A stretch of 64,000 nt of DNA, taken from the NCBI GenBank assembly GCA_001600455.1, contig BCKC01000007.1, positions 1,676,019 through 1,740,018 on the forward strand. The letters run 5' to 3'. The notes below the pieces were generated by a model that saw only the letters and a list, made by a program, of their open reading frames with translations, had not been told where the DNA came from and did no database searches. Below are positions 35,740-46,982 of this stretch, piece by piece. Each line of letters begins with the position of its first letter. Within the stretch, counting starts at the first letter, position 1. The position numbers and the translations under genes are program-made. Origin of the DNA: Endocalyx cinctus (taxonomy: Eukaryota > Ascomycota > Sordariomycetes > Amphisphaeriales > Apiosporaceae).

Positions 35740-36515
35740 TTGTCGAGAGTCGGCTACATCTCGAACCCAAGTTGAAAATTATTTGTCGTTGCTTGGCTCA
35801 ATCATGTAGTAATCTAGCTGGCCAGGCCAATACGTTATACGACGAGGAGTTGGTTAGCTGGTAAATTTCTGGGGCTCGCTCTTGATATCATTGGCTACGC
35901 TGCGCGCGTTAAACTTCATGATAACCAGTTTGACAATGATCAGCTCTTGTGTATGTGCCAGAAAGAATTAGAAGTGATATTTCCACTAAGCTAGTCAGTT
36001 TACAGATACATTATCACCGTTACGATAGCGTAGGCCGAGGGCATTACGCCCTCGAGCCTTGACCAAGCCCTCCAGGTTCTCCCCTTCAATCTCGGAGTGT
36101 CTTTATTATCCTGGTTCTTAGCCTGTTCTTCCGCGTCATATTCCACCCGGACCTATGTGGTACATCATACACCGAAGTTCGGAACAAAAAGACTCGGGAA
36201 GGCTTTGCGCCAGGCGTTTTTGTTGCCATCCTGGTCATTCTAGCACGATCTGCCTTCCAGGTTGAGGAACTAAAGAATGACTTCAACTGGCCAAAAGACG
36301 ATATGCAGATACTATTCAAAGTGTTTGAAAAGGCGTTTATAGGAACAGCTGCTTTGCTTCTTGTTGTCTTTCATCCTGGTGCTAGTTTTGGTACTGCGTG
36401 GGAGTCTATAAATTTTTCTTCCAAGCAGAAGAGTGGCTTGGATCAAAGAGCTCTTGACAGTGGTGCTGAAAGTAGTCTAGAATTGAAGCAGAAAGCCCAA
36501 GACCCGAGTGCTTAG
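35740..36515 (+). pseudogene. RTA1-like lipid-translocating/stress membrane protein, degraded
   Basis: Two parts of an RTA1-family seven-helix membrane protein are recognisable on the plus strand. The N-terminal part (frame of 35773) reads VGYISNPS, TGA, KLFVVAWLNHVVI, TAG (35815-35817), then RSWLAGKFLGLALDIIGYAAR before another TAG near 35992. The C-terminal part, in a different frame, reads SVFIILVLSLFFRVIFHPDL, then ARSAFQVEELKND, then ALLLVVFHPGASFGTAWES and a Lys/Gln/Ser-rich tail ending at TAG 36513-36515. About 80-100 residues of the middle are missing or unrecognisable. RTA1 proteins are linked to resistance to 7-aminocholesterol and other lipid-like toxicants. Two nonsense codons, a frameshift and a central loss make a functional product unlikely. 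Confidence 0.72.
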
Positions 36516-38229
36516 GTGTGAGGTTAATATGCCGTTAGCCACCAATAGAACGCAACTACAAGTAGCGTCGGGACACTCTTCTCTCATAATAATGCATTAA
36601 TGGGTATATAGATACTATCAATACACGTATTCTCATATACTCAATTGACGGTTCCATCAATTAGTCACACTGTTCAACATGAGGGAGGCGCCAGGTGGAA
36701 TAGCCAGCACCTGTCCGAGCATGGTTGTTAGAGCTGGACAGAAGGAGACGGCTAGCCACCATGTGATTATACCTAGTTTGCAAAGTGGTTGGCCACTTGT
36801 GAGATAGGTTCAAGGAATTTGCATAGAACATTTTATCAAATGGACGCGTTTTATTTGTTAAATTTTCTCAGAAGGATACGACGTCGACATATGCTAGAAA
36901 CTCTTGAAGTAGGTCAGGGCACGCTTAAAGTTTCATACGCTCATTCCACTCCTAGCCCCCACACTCCTGTGGGAGTCCCATGGGGCCCCCATGGGTCTAA
37001 AAGAAATTTAAATAGTTATGAAAAGTCCAATGCCGGAAAAGGTATTTTTCATTAAAATAAGTTATTATATTTTATATATTAACTTTTAATACGCAACTTT
37101 TCTTTCTAGAAAAAAGAAATTATGGTAGGAAATTTAAGGGATGTTCTTTTTTTCGTGGGAGCCTCCCTCTCTAAGCCCACTACCATAAGCCATCCCGTGG
37201 CATACAGAGCCATACACTGATTTATGGTTTTCTATAGACATTCTCTCTAGTACATTTTGAGGTGTCGTACAGCAAAAGTGAGTCCAGTAAAATACCAACA
37301 ACGACGCTGTGTTCCCCCCCAGCTGAATTGCGATTGACCATCATCAAATCCAAGACGACCAAACTGCTATGATATGTTCGCGTCAAGCAGAGTCAGCTGC
37401 TTAATTGTTTCGACACGTCCGCGAACTTGACGAGGAATGGCACGAATCAATACTACCGGCGTACCGGCCCACCATGCCCTCTAGCCAGCATGACAATGTG
37501 AACGGTTTTGACCTCGCTATGGAATTTCAACGCAGAAGATACGCATTATCGTCCCCCATCTCGATTATTGCACTTGATGGCCGCCATCCACCGGGCCACA
37601 GCCGCCAGGCATTTTTATCTCGTCAAAGACGACGCGTTGAATAGAGTTGGTGCCAGCTTGAGTCAGGGGATGTCTGTCGAAGCGAGTCGACCAAGCCTGG
37701 CTTACCTTGGCACCGTTTTTTATAGTCTCCTAAGACTTGGCATCAGGTAATACATGTACCCCTTCTCATCCTACAACTTTTGATTATGCGATATAATACA
37801 CAGATTTAACCAATGACGTTTTGTTTCGTGACAAGTTGATTGCATTCTATCTATTATATGTCATAGTGATGCTGGGGCTACTATTTGGAGGGTAGCCGTG
37901 GGTGTGCATCTCAGACTATATGATAACTAGTACCCCTGACATCAAATCGTAGACAAGACAAGATAATTAGATAATTAACGACTAAGGTAGTCTTTTCTCG
38001 TGGAAGCACTAGACTTCATGGTATCATATCATTTTTGGTAATATACGCACATATACACATATATACGCACATATACATATAAGGTTTTACTTATGCTCAT
38101 TAAATTAACATATCAGAAATAAAGATACGTAACAATTAGGATTTCTAGCCCATAATAAACAAGCAATCTTTACAGTATACTTCTAGAAAAGCACATATGA
38201 CCGGTAGATAGGTTCGTACGTCATCTACC
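36516..38229. other. AT-rich intergenic region with simple repeats
   Basis: Contains a compact palindrome at 36977-36995 (9-base arms CCCATGGGG with one central base), an unidentified protein-like fragment at 37405-37750 (listed separately) and a CACATATA-type microsatellite at about 38045-38082. The 88-codon frame at 36789-37055 covers the palindrome and is not convincing. Confidence 0.4.
37405..37750 (+). pseudogene. Unidentified coding remnant, two overlapping frames
   Basis: A frame beginning near 37405 (HVRELDEEWHESILPAYRP) and a second frame from 37508 (FNAEDTHYRPPSRLLHL, then DALNRVGASLSQGMSVEASR) look like successive parts of one protein separated by a frameshift near 37510-37530. 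The second frame runs into GTAATAC, a possible donor, after LLRLGIR. The amino-acid mix is protein-like, but I recognise no family and see no further exons. It could be a decayed gene or chance. Confidence 0.28.
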
Positions 38230-40011
38230 TTAGTCCTCCTCGAATTCTTCTATGGGGTCTAGCTTACCATCGACAGTAGGTATGCATCCAATATCAGGCC
38301 TCCCATCCACGGGGTTCTTCTTCGTGTTTCTTTTCCTCTTACCACCCCGTAAAGCCGTGTTAATTTTATGACTTGAACTGTTTTTAGGGACTGCGAAAGG
38401 CTGCCCTACACTAGCGAACTTTCCTACGAAGGCTTTAGGCGGCACGAAGCGAGGTCTGTTTTCTGGCTCGATAATTGCGGATGACCCAACCGTTGCCATA
38501 TTACTTGATTGGGTTTCTGATCCGCCTAATTCTGATACAATTGTAGATATGTGACTATCATCGGAAGATGAAGTGGGTGTATCATAATCTTCCCCTAATT
38601 CTTTGTCCTCTATGTTACTTGAATCAGTGCCATACGTAGCGACAGCGGTGATAGCGCCCCCGTCCAAGCTGTTCGAATCTTCCGATGGCTTCAACTCTAC
38701 CGCGGCTTCACGAGCAGCATCCTTGAACGCATTTTTCTCGATCTCACGGTCGCTCTCGCTACCGAAGATAAATTTCATCCATGTCTGGTTGTTATTATTA
38801 TTATCTTCTAGTCGAAATTGAGATTTTTGGTAGGATGATGGAAGTTCAGGAGGTCGCTCATTTGTAGTATCCCCTATTTCACTTGATATCTCAAAAGGTG
38901 GCAGCTGAAAGTGGGAAGGAAAAGTCGCTTCCGATGTAGCTGAAGGCATTTTCAATGGTATTAATGATGGGCTAATGACGATTGATTGGCTATCCGAGTT
39001 GACAGAAGCCCCTTGCTCGAGGTTTCCGCACCAGCCAGCCCAACTTTTCTGGTCCCTAGATTTAAGAATAGGTCGATCTGGATGTTCGATTTCAACCTGT
39101 AGGCTCGTGTGATCACTTGGGCTTGAAGAGGACCACCGCAGCGCCGCAAAGTTGTTGGCCCGTAAAGGGGCCGGCTCATGTATGACAGAGGACGAATAAA
39201 CAACCTGAACGGGAGTATCAGGGTTTGTGGCTTGCAAGAGACTACGACCAGAATGTCGTTCACTCGGATATCTCATTCGAGGAGCATAATTCTCTGATGG
39301 GTGTGGCGTTGAACTGCTCCCAGAGATAGATACTGGTCGGTGCACTTGATTTGGAGCAGATCCAGAAATCCACGCAGGGCTCAAACCATGAGACCCAGCT
39401 AGGGTATGTGGCGGCAAGCTATAGCGTGGGATACTCCTTTGCGACTGGGTTGCTATGCTGGGCTGAACCTCCTGGCTACCTATGAAGATTTTCATGGGAG
39501 GTTTTTGGGTACTATTAGTATGGCTAACACGACGTTTTTCTACAAATTGTCGCAGTCTGCCTGCAGGTACCTCCTGAGATCGCCGTGGTTTCGTCCAATT
39601 CGAGCTACTCTTTGCTTGAACTTGACCTGGGAAAGTTACGCCGATAGGGCCTTGAAGGTCTAACCCTGCCCAGTCCGTTGTATCGAGCAAGCGTCTTTTC
39701 TTATCGAAGTAGTTCGGAGCTGATTCATCGGATTGATCATGGTCTTGAAATTCACGTTTTGCTCCTAGGGGATTTAATTCTAAGGTGTTCGAGGGCATTT
39801 CAATACTATTATTTTTTAAAGAATGTTTTTGAGGTTCGGGATTTCTCGCATTTTCATTAGTCATGAATGATATAGATATTGGGCTTCTTTTGATGTTCGG
39901 GTTTAATATGTTATTGCGAACCCTTGCGAAATGCTGCTTTTGTCGCAAGTACGACTCATTTCGTTTCCTGCCCCGTGAGTGGCGGGCCAAATTACCCTCA
40001 GTCCAATTCAT
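38230..40011 (-). CDS. Uncharacterised fungal nuclear-type protein
   Basis: A single intron-less frame of 593 residues. I start it at ATG 40011 because the following segment, MNWTEGNLARHSRGR and then LRQKQHFARVRNNIL, resembles the conserved N-terminus of a group of uncharacterised fungal proteins; the frame is open 35 codons further upstream but that part looks like AT-rich leader. The rest is low-complexity and polar: Ser/Pro/Gln-rich, an Asn run (NNNNNQTW), acidic patches, then a basic GGKRKRNTKKNP that could be a nuclear localisation signal, and an acidic end EEFEED. No enzymatic domain is visible. Nuclear location is inferred from composition only. Confidence 0.68.
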   Translation of the reverse strand: MNWTEGNLARHSRGRKRNESYLRQKQHFARVRNNILNPNIKRSPISISFMTNENARNPEPQKHSLKNNSIEMPSNTLELNPLGAKREFQDHDQSDESAPNYFDKKRRLLDTTDWAGLDLQGPIGVTFPGQVQAKSSSNWTKPRRSQEVPAGRLRQFVEKRRVSHTNSTQKPPMKIFIGSQEVQPSIATQSQRSIPRYSLPPHTLAGSHGLSPAWISGSAPNQVHRPVSISGSSSTPHPSENYAPRMRYPSERHSGRSLLQATNPDTPVQVVYSSSVIHEPAPLRANNFAALRWSSSSPSDHTSLQVEIEHPDRPILKSRDQKSWAGWCGNLEQGASVNSDSQSIVISPSLIPLKMPSATSEATFPSHFQLPPFEISSEIGDTTNERPPELPSSYQKSQFRLEDNNNNNQTWMKFIFGSESDREIEKNAFKDAAREAAVELKPSEDSNSLDGGAITAVATYGTDSSNIEDKELGEDYDTPTSSSDDSHISTIVSELGGSETQSSNMATVGSSAIIEPENRPRFVPPKAFVGKFASVGQPFAVPKNSSSHKINTALRGGKRKRNTKKNPVDGRPDIGCIPTVDGKLDPIEEFEED

Positions 40012-43000
40012 AATGATGGTTTGACTAAATATGATATAGAAATGTAGTGTATGTGATATATTATTAAAATAATATGGACGTATATATCTATCAAGGAATA
40101 TTCTCATTCTATTCATATTTAGGAAATGCCTAGGAGTGATTATTTGAGCTTGAATAAAAAAAAAGGTGATTTGGTAACTTGCTGAATATGCTTACCTGCA
40201 TTGCTCTTTCCGTCATCGTTGTGATACGTTCTTACTTTTTGTATCGTGATTTCGTAAGATAAAAGCAATGACCACTCCAAGGCTTAGTGTGTGCTCCGTA
40301 CCTATCACGGCGTCGGGCAACATCGAAAACGCGAATCATCTCCTTAATACACGTGAAGTGGACAACTAGGTGAAAGGTTTAATGCTCTAGAATGAAGTAT
40401 GATTGGGGATGATTCTGTCAACTTCATAGTGTCTTCAAAAACCAAACTTTTCTGCTCCACTTATGCGCGCTTCATACTCGTGAATTCAAGAGGCTGAAAA
40501 TAAACCAGAAGTAGGTAAACTACCCTACTTAAGGAGATCTAGGAGTTATCCCCAGACACGACATCATGTAGTGTAGAAAGAATAAAGATACCCGTCAGCC
40601 CGTGGACTTACAGCTTTGAGCGTGTTTACTAAAGTGGTTTAGTTTTTGGGTTAATCTAATCGATATTGCCAATCATATGATTGATAATTATGATAACCAA
40701 GTTTGGCGAATAAAAAGAATAACAAGAATGCGGCCCTCGCCAACCCCGCCATCGGCGCAAAGTTGAACTAGGGGGGGCCTTGTGGGGACGCGGTGTGGTG
40801 CGCCATGCGAAAGTATCACCGCATCTATAAATGCCTATCATATACATACTAATAGCAAGCAAGGTAAGGCTGTCCAATGATCGGGAAATCCATCGGTCAT
40901 AGCTATTACTCCAAATACTACTCTCGTGACACATATAATTTCATGGAATGGAATAAAAATTTGTCAAGTAATTAACGGGAAAAGTTGGGGGTGCTCTCAG
41001 CGCGCATAACCGCAATGTCTTTGTAAGAATTGCCACTAGCCCTTATATTACTAGGGTCATATTATTGCGTGGGATTTCCCAGCAAACCCAAGGTGTGAGG
41101 AGAAAGTAATCGGTTAAAGATGGGATACTTTGGGATAGTAAGTGCGTCGTTTTTTTTTTTTTTTTTTTTTTTTTTTGGTGTCGAGCAAGAGAGATTGCTG
41201 CGATGACGGCGCGGGCTGCAAAAGACCTAAAAGGAGCAATTTCGTCGAATGATTCGCGATGTACTCGTATATACCACCCTCCTTACTAAGTGTAGCTCAT
41301 TGATGTTTGTTTTTATTTTATTTTACTTTATTTCATTTTTCTATTTCGATGAGTCCTTTTCTGACTCGAACCAGGGGTACGCAGACGAAATGACAAGTTA
41401 AGTCGTCGATCATTCTTTCTAAACCCCCACGATCTATCGTAGCTAGTGTGTTTTTCTTATACGTATGCGTCTCGCGGTTCGGTGTGATGAACCTAATTTA
41501 CCACCCCTTCTAGTCATGTTCTATTTGTTTTTGTTTTTCTCTGTTCCTGAACCAACCCCTAGGACATGGTGATGAATATTACGGGCAACAGCGGCTGGAG
41601 GGTATCATTCGATAAATGAAATGGGAGATCCAGTGCGGGAGAGGGTGGGAGTCTGCTTGGCTTATTTTGCCATGCCATGCAGTCCGAAAAGTGCTCGGGT
41701 CCCAATTGTTTGGTTCGGCCCTAGGTAGATGTCTCCATATTGCAATCTAGAAGGAATCCTATGCATTTCCAACCCAAGAATATCCCACAAAGATCCCATT
41801 CTGGATCACACTATTGGTCGTAACAGGGCAGGGTTCGTAGAACGAAAAAAAAAGCATTGAATTCTGAGCTCCGATACGGAAATGAAGTATTTTTTGTATT
41901 CTTATATACTGGCCGGTACTTTTACTACGAACTAGGTCGGCAATCGTCTCAAGTTACCGAGACATATCAACGTTGTCATGTTTGTCTTGAGTCTGCATGT
42001 CTCGTATGGTTAAACGCAAAGTCCACGAGACTAGAAAGAGATTTCAGGATTCAATAATCCCCTATACTGGAATCAAGCCTCAAAAATAACAAAATAAAGA
42101 TCGTCAAACCACAAAACTATTAGAAATCGATGTGCAATTATTTGTTTCAAATACGATTTCAATATGCCATGTTCTATTGGACAACAGTATTTTTATGATA
42201 TATATGAAGCATAATAGAACCTATGCTGTCGTGTGCGGTACCAAGACTCCTCGTAACAATCCCACTTCTTGACCCCACCAACCCACCATCATGACCCACG
42301 CACCAAGTACTTGTACGTACTACCAGGACTGCCAGGTTACCTGTCTACCTGTATACGAAGCACGTACTATGTAATGTCGACCTTGTTTTGAAACGAATGG
42401 GGCATAGCGCAGTCGCTGCTTTTATTCAGGTATCAGGCTCTCCTAAATGTGCCTTGAGCTGGTATACTTATATTGTGATGTGTTTCTGCGTCTTAGGAAT
42501 GAGGTTATACTTAAAAGTTATGGAATAGGGGTAATTAACTTAATATGTAATAAGAGTAAACTGTGGTTTCAGGGGTATCAAGAATGGTAGCTTGATGCTG
42601 CTTGAAGTGTGTTGGTGTTGGCAAGTTTCTGTAGTGGTCATAGCTGTAATATATGGGTAACTTGCTTCTGCATTTGATTGATCCAAAATGGCCGGAGCAG
42701 TGAACGCAGACTCAGTGAACACTAACTCTCGCTTGTAACAACAATACATATCCATATGAACGTGTAGACTTGTTAACTGAGTTGATTTAAGTTGACCTTG
42801 ATATCCAAATCCCACTTTTGTTCCTTGCGCTATTAGGCCAACTAGCTGTATGACTACCGAACCTTACGGATTCAATTTTGGGCTCTTCAAACAAATACCA
42901 CGTGCGAACCCTTCGATATCCATATCCATATATATATCCATATGGATCTAACGCGACGAGATCCATTCGATGGTTAAAGTAATAGTAGGTACTATCGAGT

Positions 43001-43971
43001 TGGTACGAGTGAAAGTATGGAGGTTAATAGATGATCCCCCTTAAGATAACAACAATCAACGTCGATATCCGGGTACTGGTCCCGTCTACAAGCCATTTTT
43101 TTAATAGATGGACCAAGACAGATCATGCAAAATATATTAATTTCAAATAAGAAAAGGTCGTTACTTCAAGTTACAAGATTTAGAACAAGACCGTAAATAT
43201 GTTTAAAATTCAAGTAGTAAATAAACTTCATATATTTTTTCTTAGGCCAAAAAGAAGAAGAAGAAGAAGAAAAAAAGGAATAAAGTAGGTTAAAACAATA
43301 TGGTTAAAGGTGTCTTGCAGACTGACTTGACTTGACTCTATTTTACATCTATAATTAACCTCCAGGGCTACTCTTCTACAGTTAAGGATCGGTTCATGTT
43401 AAAAGCAGCGTCGCTCAGGTACACATTAAGCAGTCAATCCCTGCAGTAAAGCCTACATTAGTGATCGGGGTAGTGCCTTGACTTCAGCGTCATTACACAG
43501 GGTTTAAGTCACACAAGCATGTTCGCCGCTATTCATGCCCTATTACCCTAGCATTAATTCAATGAGCCACTCCGTACCTACCCGAATCCACTTGATAGGT
43601 ACTAATTCCGCCTATTCCTGCACATTAGTCCACTATCTCCTTATTTACTTAGCACAGTGGTAGAACTATAAGGCACTCTGATACACTGCGACAACGGTCG
43701 GCTTATCGCTGAACTCAACAAGCAAGCTCAGCTCTGTTTTTTTTTTTATTATTATTATTATTATCTGCTTTACCTACATAATAGATTGTACTTATCTATG
43801 GAAAGTACATAAACCCCCTCAACACCCACCAGAACCAAAACATACGTTTTTCTTTCTCAAAACTTTTACTTCGCTTCCTCAAATTCCTATAGCTTTCCTG
43901 GGAAAGAAATACCTGTTTTTAATATACCATTATAGACAATATACCTATTTGATCATACATAAATCGCAATC
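40012..43971. other. 4 kb gene-free region before glutamine synthetase
   Basis: The longest gap in the window. It contains a run of 27 T at 41150-41176, an imperfect ATATCCATATCC repeat near 42918-42948, and AAG/GAA runs near 43252-43275. The frames at 40656-40934, 41857-42057 and 42540-42815 have no family character. The final 300 bases are the glutamine synthetase promoter and leader. No RNA gene or transposon seen. Confidence 0.45.
43703..43797. promoter_or_regulatory. Three GATA-factor-type sites upstream of glutamine synthetase
   Basis: TTATCG at 43703-43708, TTATCT at 43761-43766 and TTATCT at 43792-43797 are reverse complements of HGATAR, the site of AreA/NIT2-type nitrogen regulators. 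They lie 175-270 bases before the start codon. Clustering upstream of a nitrogen-assimilation gene fits known regulation in the fungal relatives; binding here is inferred. HGATAR is short, so single sites are expected by chance. Confidence 0.4.
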
Positions 43972-46041
43972 ATGGTCAGTCCTCAAGACGTTGCTCATCC
44001 CTGCTACCAACCAATTACCCCTCACCTGAGAAGAATCTTTACGTCAAAGTTTGCTAACAGAATCCTTTTCATGACAGGCCGAGAGCACAGTTGTCTCGTA
44101 CACCGAGAACGTGAGCATATACCCGTCTACTCGTCTTATTATACGATCCTCGAATCGAATAATGGAATATTTACAGAATGAATCAAGATTCGATATACTG
44201 ACTTGGGATTCCCATGCATAGTTGATGAAGTACATGAAGCTCGACCAGAAGGGCTCTGCCATGGCGGAGTACATCTGGATCGATTCTGAAGGACACGTTC
44301 GATCAAAGAGCAAGGTAGGTTTATTTGCGAATATTTCCCTTATCTTATTTATTTGTTTATTCATTACGAGAATCCTTCTTGTCATGAGAGTTTTTCTCGC
44401 TGCATAATCCCCGCGAGCCTAGAAACTTAGAATCGGGAGAACTTGGAGGGGTCTATCTGCGACTTTCGCACACACACCAAAGAAGAAAAAAAAGATGACC
44501 CCCAAACTTGCGCCGGCTCTATTCACTCGTGAATACGCCATCGGCGCTATAAACTTTGGGACGATTCCTTCCAGCTCCTAGCGCGACCAGGGCAATCTAC
44601 TCCGATTTCGCCCGCTTGGCATATCGACTACTCATAGCAATGCGCAAGCTACCGTCATACAAATATAAACCCCTGACAGACTCCACTGCTGCTTAAGACC
44701 CTGAATGGTCTTCGGCGCTATTCTCAATACTCGGTGTCAAATAGTACACGCCTGATTTAGCTTGCGCGACATTTTTTTTTTTTTTACCATCTTTTGGGTT
44801 TGCGCCGAGTGGCTAACGAAATTTGGACCCACCCACATCTTTGCTCTCATGTCCCTGAACTCTAATCTCATATTTGCATCCCTTCGTCCTCGCAGCCGAG
44901 ACATGCGCAGTCGTAATGAACTGATCCCGTCGATGCATCGCGCTGACCAAATTTAATTTAGACCATCACCAAAATCCCCGAGGGCGGCTTCACACCCAAG
45001 GATCTTCCCATCTGGAACTTTGACGGTTCTTCCACCGAGCAAGCTCCTGGTGACAACTCAGATGTCTATCTCCGACCCGCCGCCGTCTTCCCTGACCCCA
45101 TGCGAGGTGTTCCCAACATCCTCGTTCTTGCCGAGTGCTGGAATGCCGATGGTACCCCCAACAAGTTTAACCACCGTCACGAATGCGCCAAGATAATGGA
45201 GACCCACGCCGACCATCAACCCTGGTTCGGTCTTGAGCAGGAATACACCCTGTTTGATATGGAGGGCCGGCCCTACGGATGGCCTAAGAACGGTTTCCCT
45301 GCTCCTCAGGGCCCGTACTACTGTGGTGTTGGTGCCGGTCGTGTCATGTGCAGAGATATCGTCGACGCGCACTACAAGGCTTGCTTATACGCCGGTATCA
45401 AGATCTCGGGTACCAACGCTGAAGTCATGCCGGCTCAGTGGGAGTTCCAGGTTGGACCCTGCGAGGTAAGGAAAGGACGTTCTAGCTTTTGAAGAATAAT
45501 TTACTAAAATAGGGGGCAAAATAGGGTATTGAGATGGGTGACCACCTGTGGATGGCCCGATTCCTTCTTCACAGAATCGCCGAGGAGTTCGGTGCTAAGG
45601 TTTCGGTTGACCCCAAGCCGATCCCGGGTGACTGGAACGGTGCTGGTCTCCACAGCAACTTCTCTACCAAGGAGATGCGTGTCGAGGGTGGCATGAAGCA
45701 CATCGAGGCTGCTATCAAGAAGCTCGAGGGCCGACACAAGGAGCATATCGCCGTCTACGGCAAGGGTAACGAGCTCCGTCTTACCGGACGACACGAGACG
45801 GGTTCCATCGACCAGTTCAGCTACGGTGTCGCCAACCGTGGCGCATCTATCCGTATCCCGAGAGAGGCTGCCGCCAAGGGTTACGGATACTTCGAGGACC
45901 GACGTCCGGCCTCGAACGCTGACCCTTACGAAATTACCTACATCATGATGTAAGCATTCCTGTTATTTCTTATCCTGCCTACGGTGAGGTTAACTAACAT
46001 ATTTAACACTCAGGGAAACCCTCTACGGCGCCGCTAAATAA
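43972..46041 (+). CDS. glnA: Glutamine synthetase
   Basis: Exons 44078-44110, 44222-44314, 44962-45465, 45525-45949 and 46014-46041 join in phase. The start is best placed at ATG 43972-43974 as the only coding codon of exon 1, with donor GTCAGT, branch GCTAAC at 44053-44058 and acceptor ACAG, giving [18 protein letters not shown] and 361 residues, normal for eukaryotic GSII. Hallmarks: [16 protein letters not shown], the catalytic-core [42 protein letters not shown], and the end ETLYGAAK. It makes glutamine from glutamate, ammonia and ATP in the cytosol as a decamer or octamer. The third intron is 647 nt, about ten times the local norm. GATA-type sites upstream suggest nitrogen control. Confidence 0.95.
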
Positions 46042-46982
46042 ATGAGATACCCCGAGGGAAGGTGGATAATCGTGTAGAATACGGAGTTGACATAATTTTC
46101 GATAAGACAAAGCTCAACAAAGTGCGGCCGGCTGTGTATCTATTTTAGGGTAGCCTTCGATAGAACATAATCTAAGGAAACAAAGTAAAAAGTACTTAGA
46201 TATTCTGTCATCGGACAGAATTATCATACTTTCATGTCAATTGTGAATAATATGCTCTAAATCAATGACATTTCAATGAATAGACCAAGCCTCTTCTGGG
46301 AACGTATGGTTGACACTTTAATAAGATATTATGAAAAGACACGTTGCCTTGCTTTGAAATATAATATATATCTACATAATACTAGGTAGTAAATAAATTT
46401 GACAGCCTCGTGATGAAAATATTCAGGTCACCGAGTATCAGAATTGTACACTTCTTATGACCGGTTAGTTGATTCCAGGAGGTCATCAGAGGATTCACAA
46501 CTAATAGGCCAGTGTCCCCGGCTTTAGGTAAGTTCCAAAGGTTCAATCCATTCTTTTGGTTCTAGTATGAATATCACGTGATGTAATAATAAGGTCCACT
46601 GGCTAGCACTGGACAGGATTGTGGCTGAGTAAAGTTATTCATATCATGCTGCAGCCACTAAATTTGGAATTCCTGACTACCTTTGCTATTCTCCTAATTG
46701 TCTTTTAACCCATTGCTTCGACACCAAACCGCCATTCGTTTGTGTCGATGTTACATATCATACAATATTGAGTATCATTCAATTTTTTTTTCCCACGCTA
46801 TCGACGCGAACGCTTTGCGAATACGGCCTAGCCTCTCACTTGCGAAAGACCGCTGGAACGACGGTGACACGGCTCCGCCGGGCCAACCACATTGTGGTAT
46901 TGCCATTTTTAAACATCATAATCATCATCATCTATCTGTCAAAATATCCGAGGTTTCCGATTTTTCGAGTAAATAATTCACA
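46042..46982. other. Intergenic region
   Basis: 3' UTR of glutamine synthetase and promoter of the Cdc50-type gene. The last 60 bases carry an ATC-rich simple stretch (ATCATAATCATCATCATC). No gene. Confidence 0.5.
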
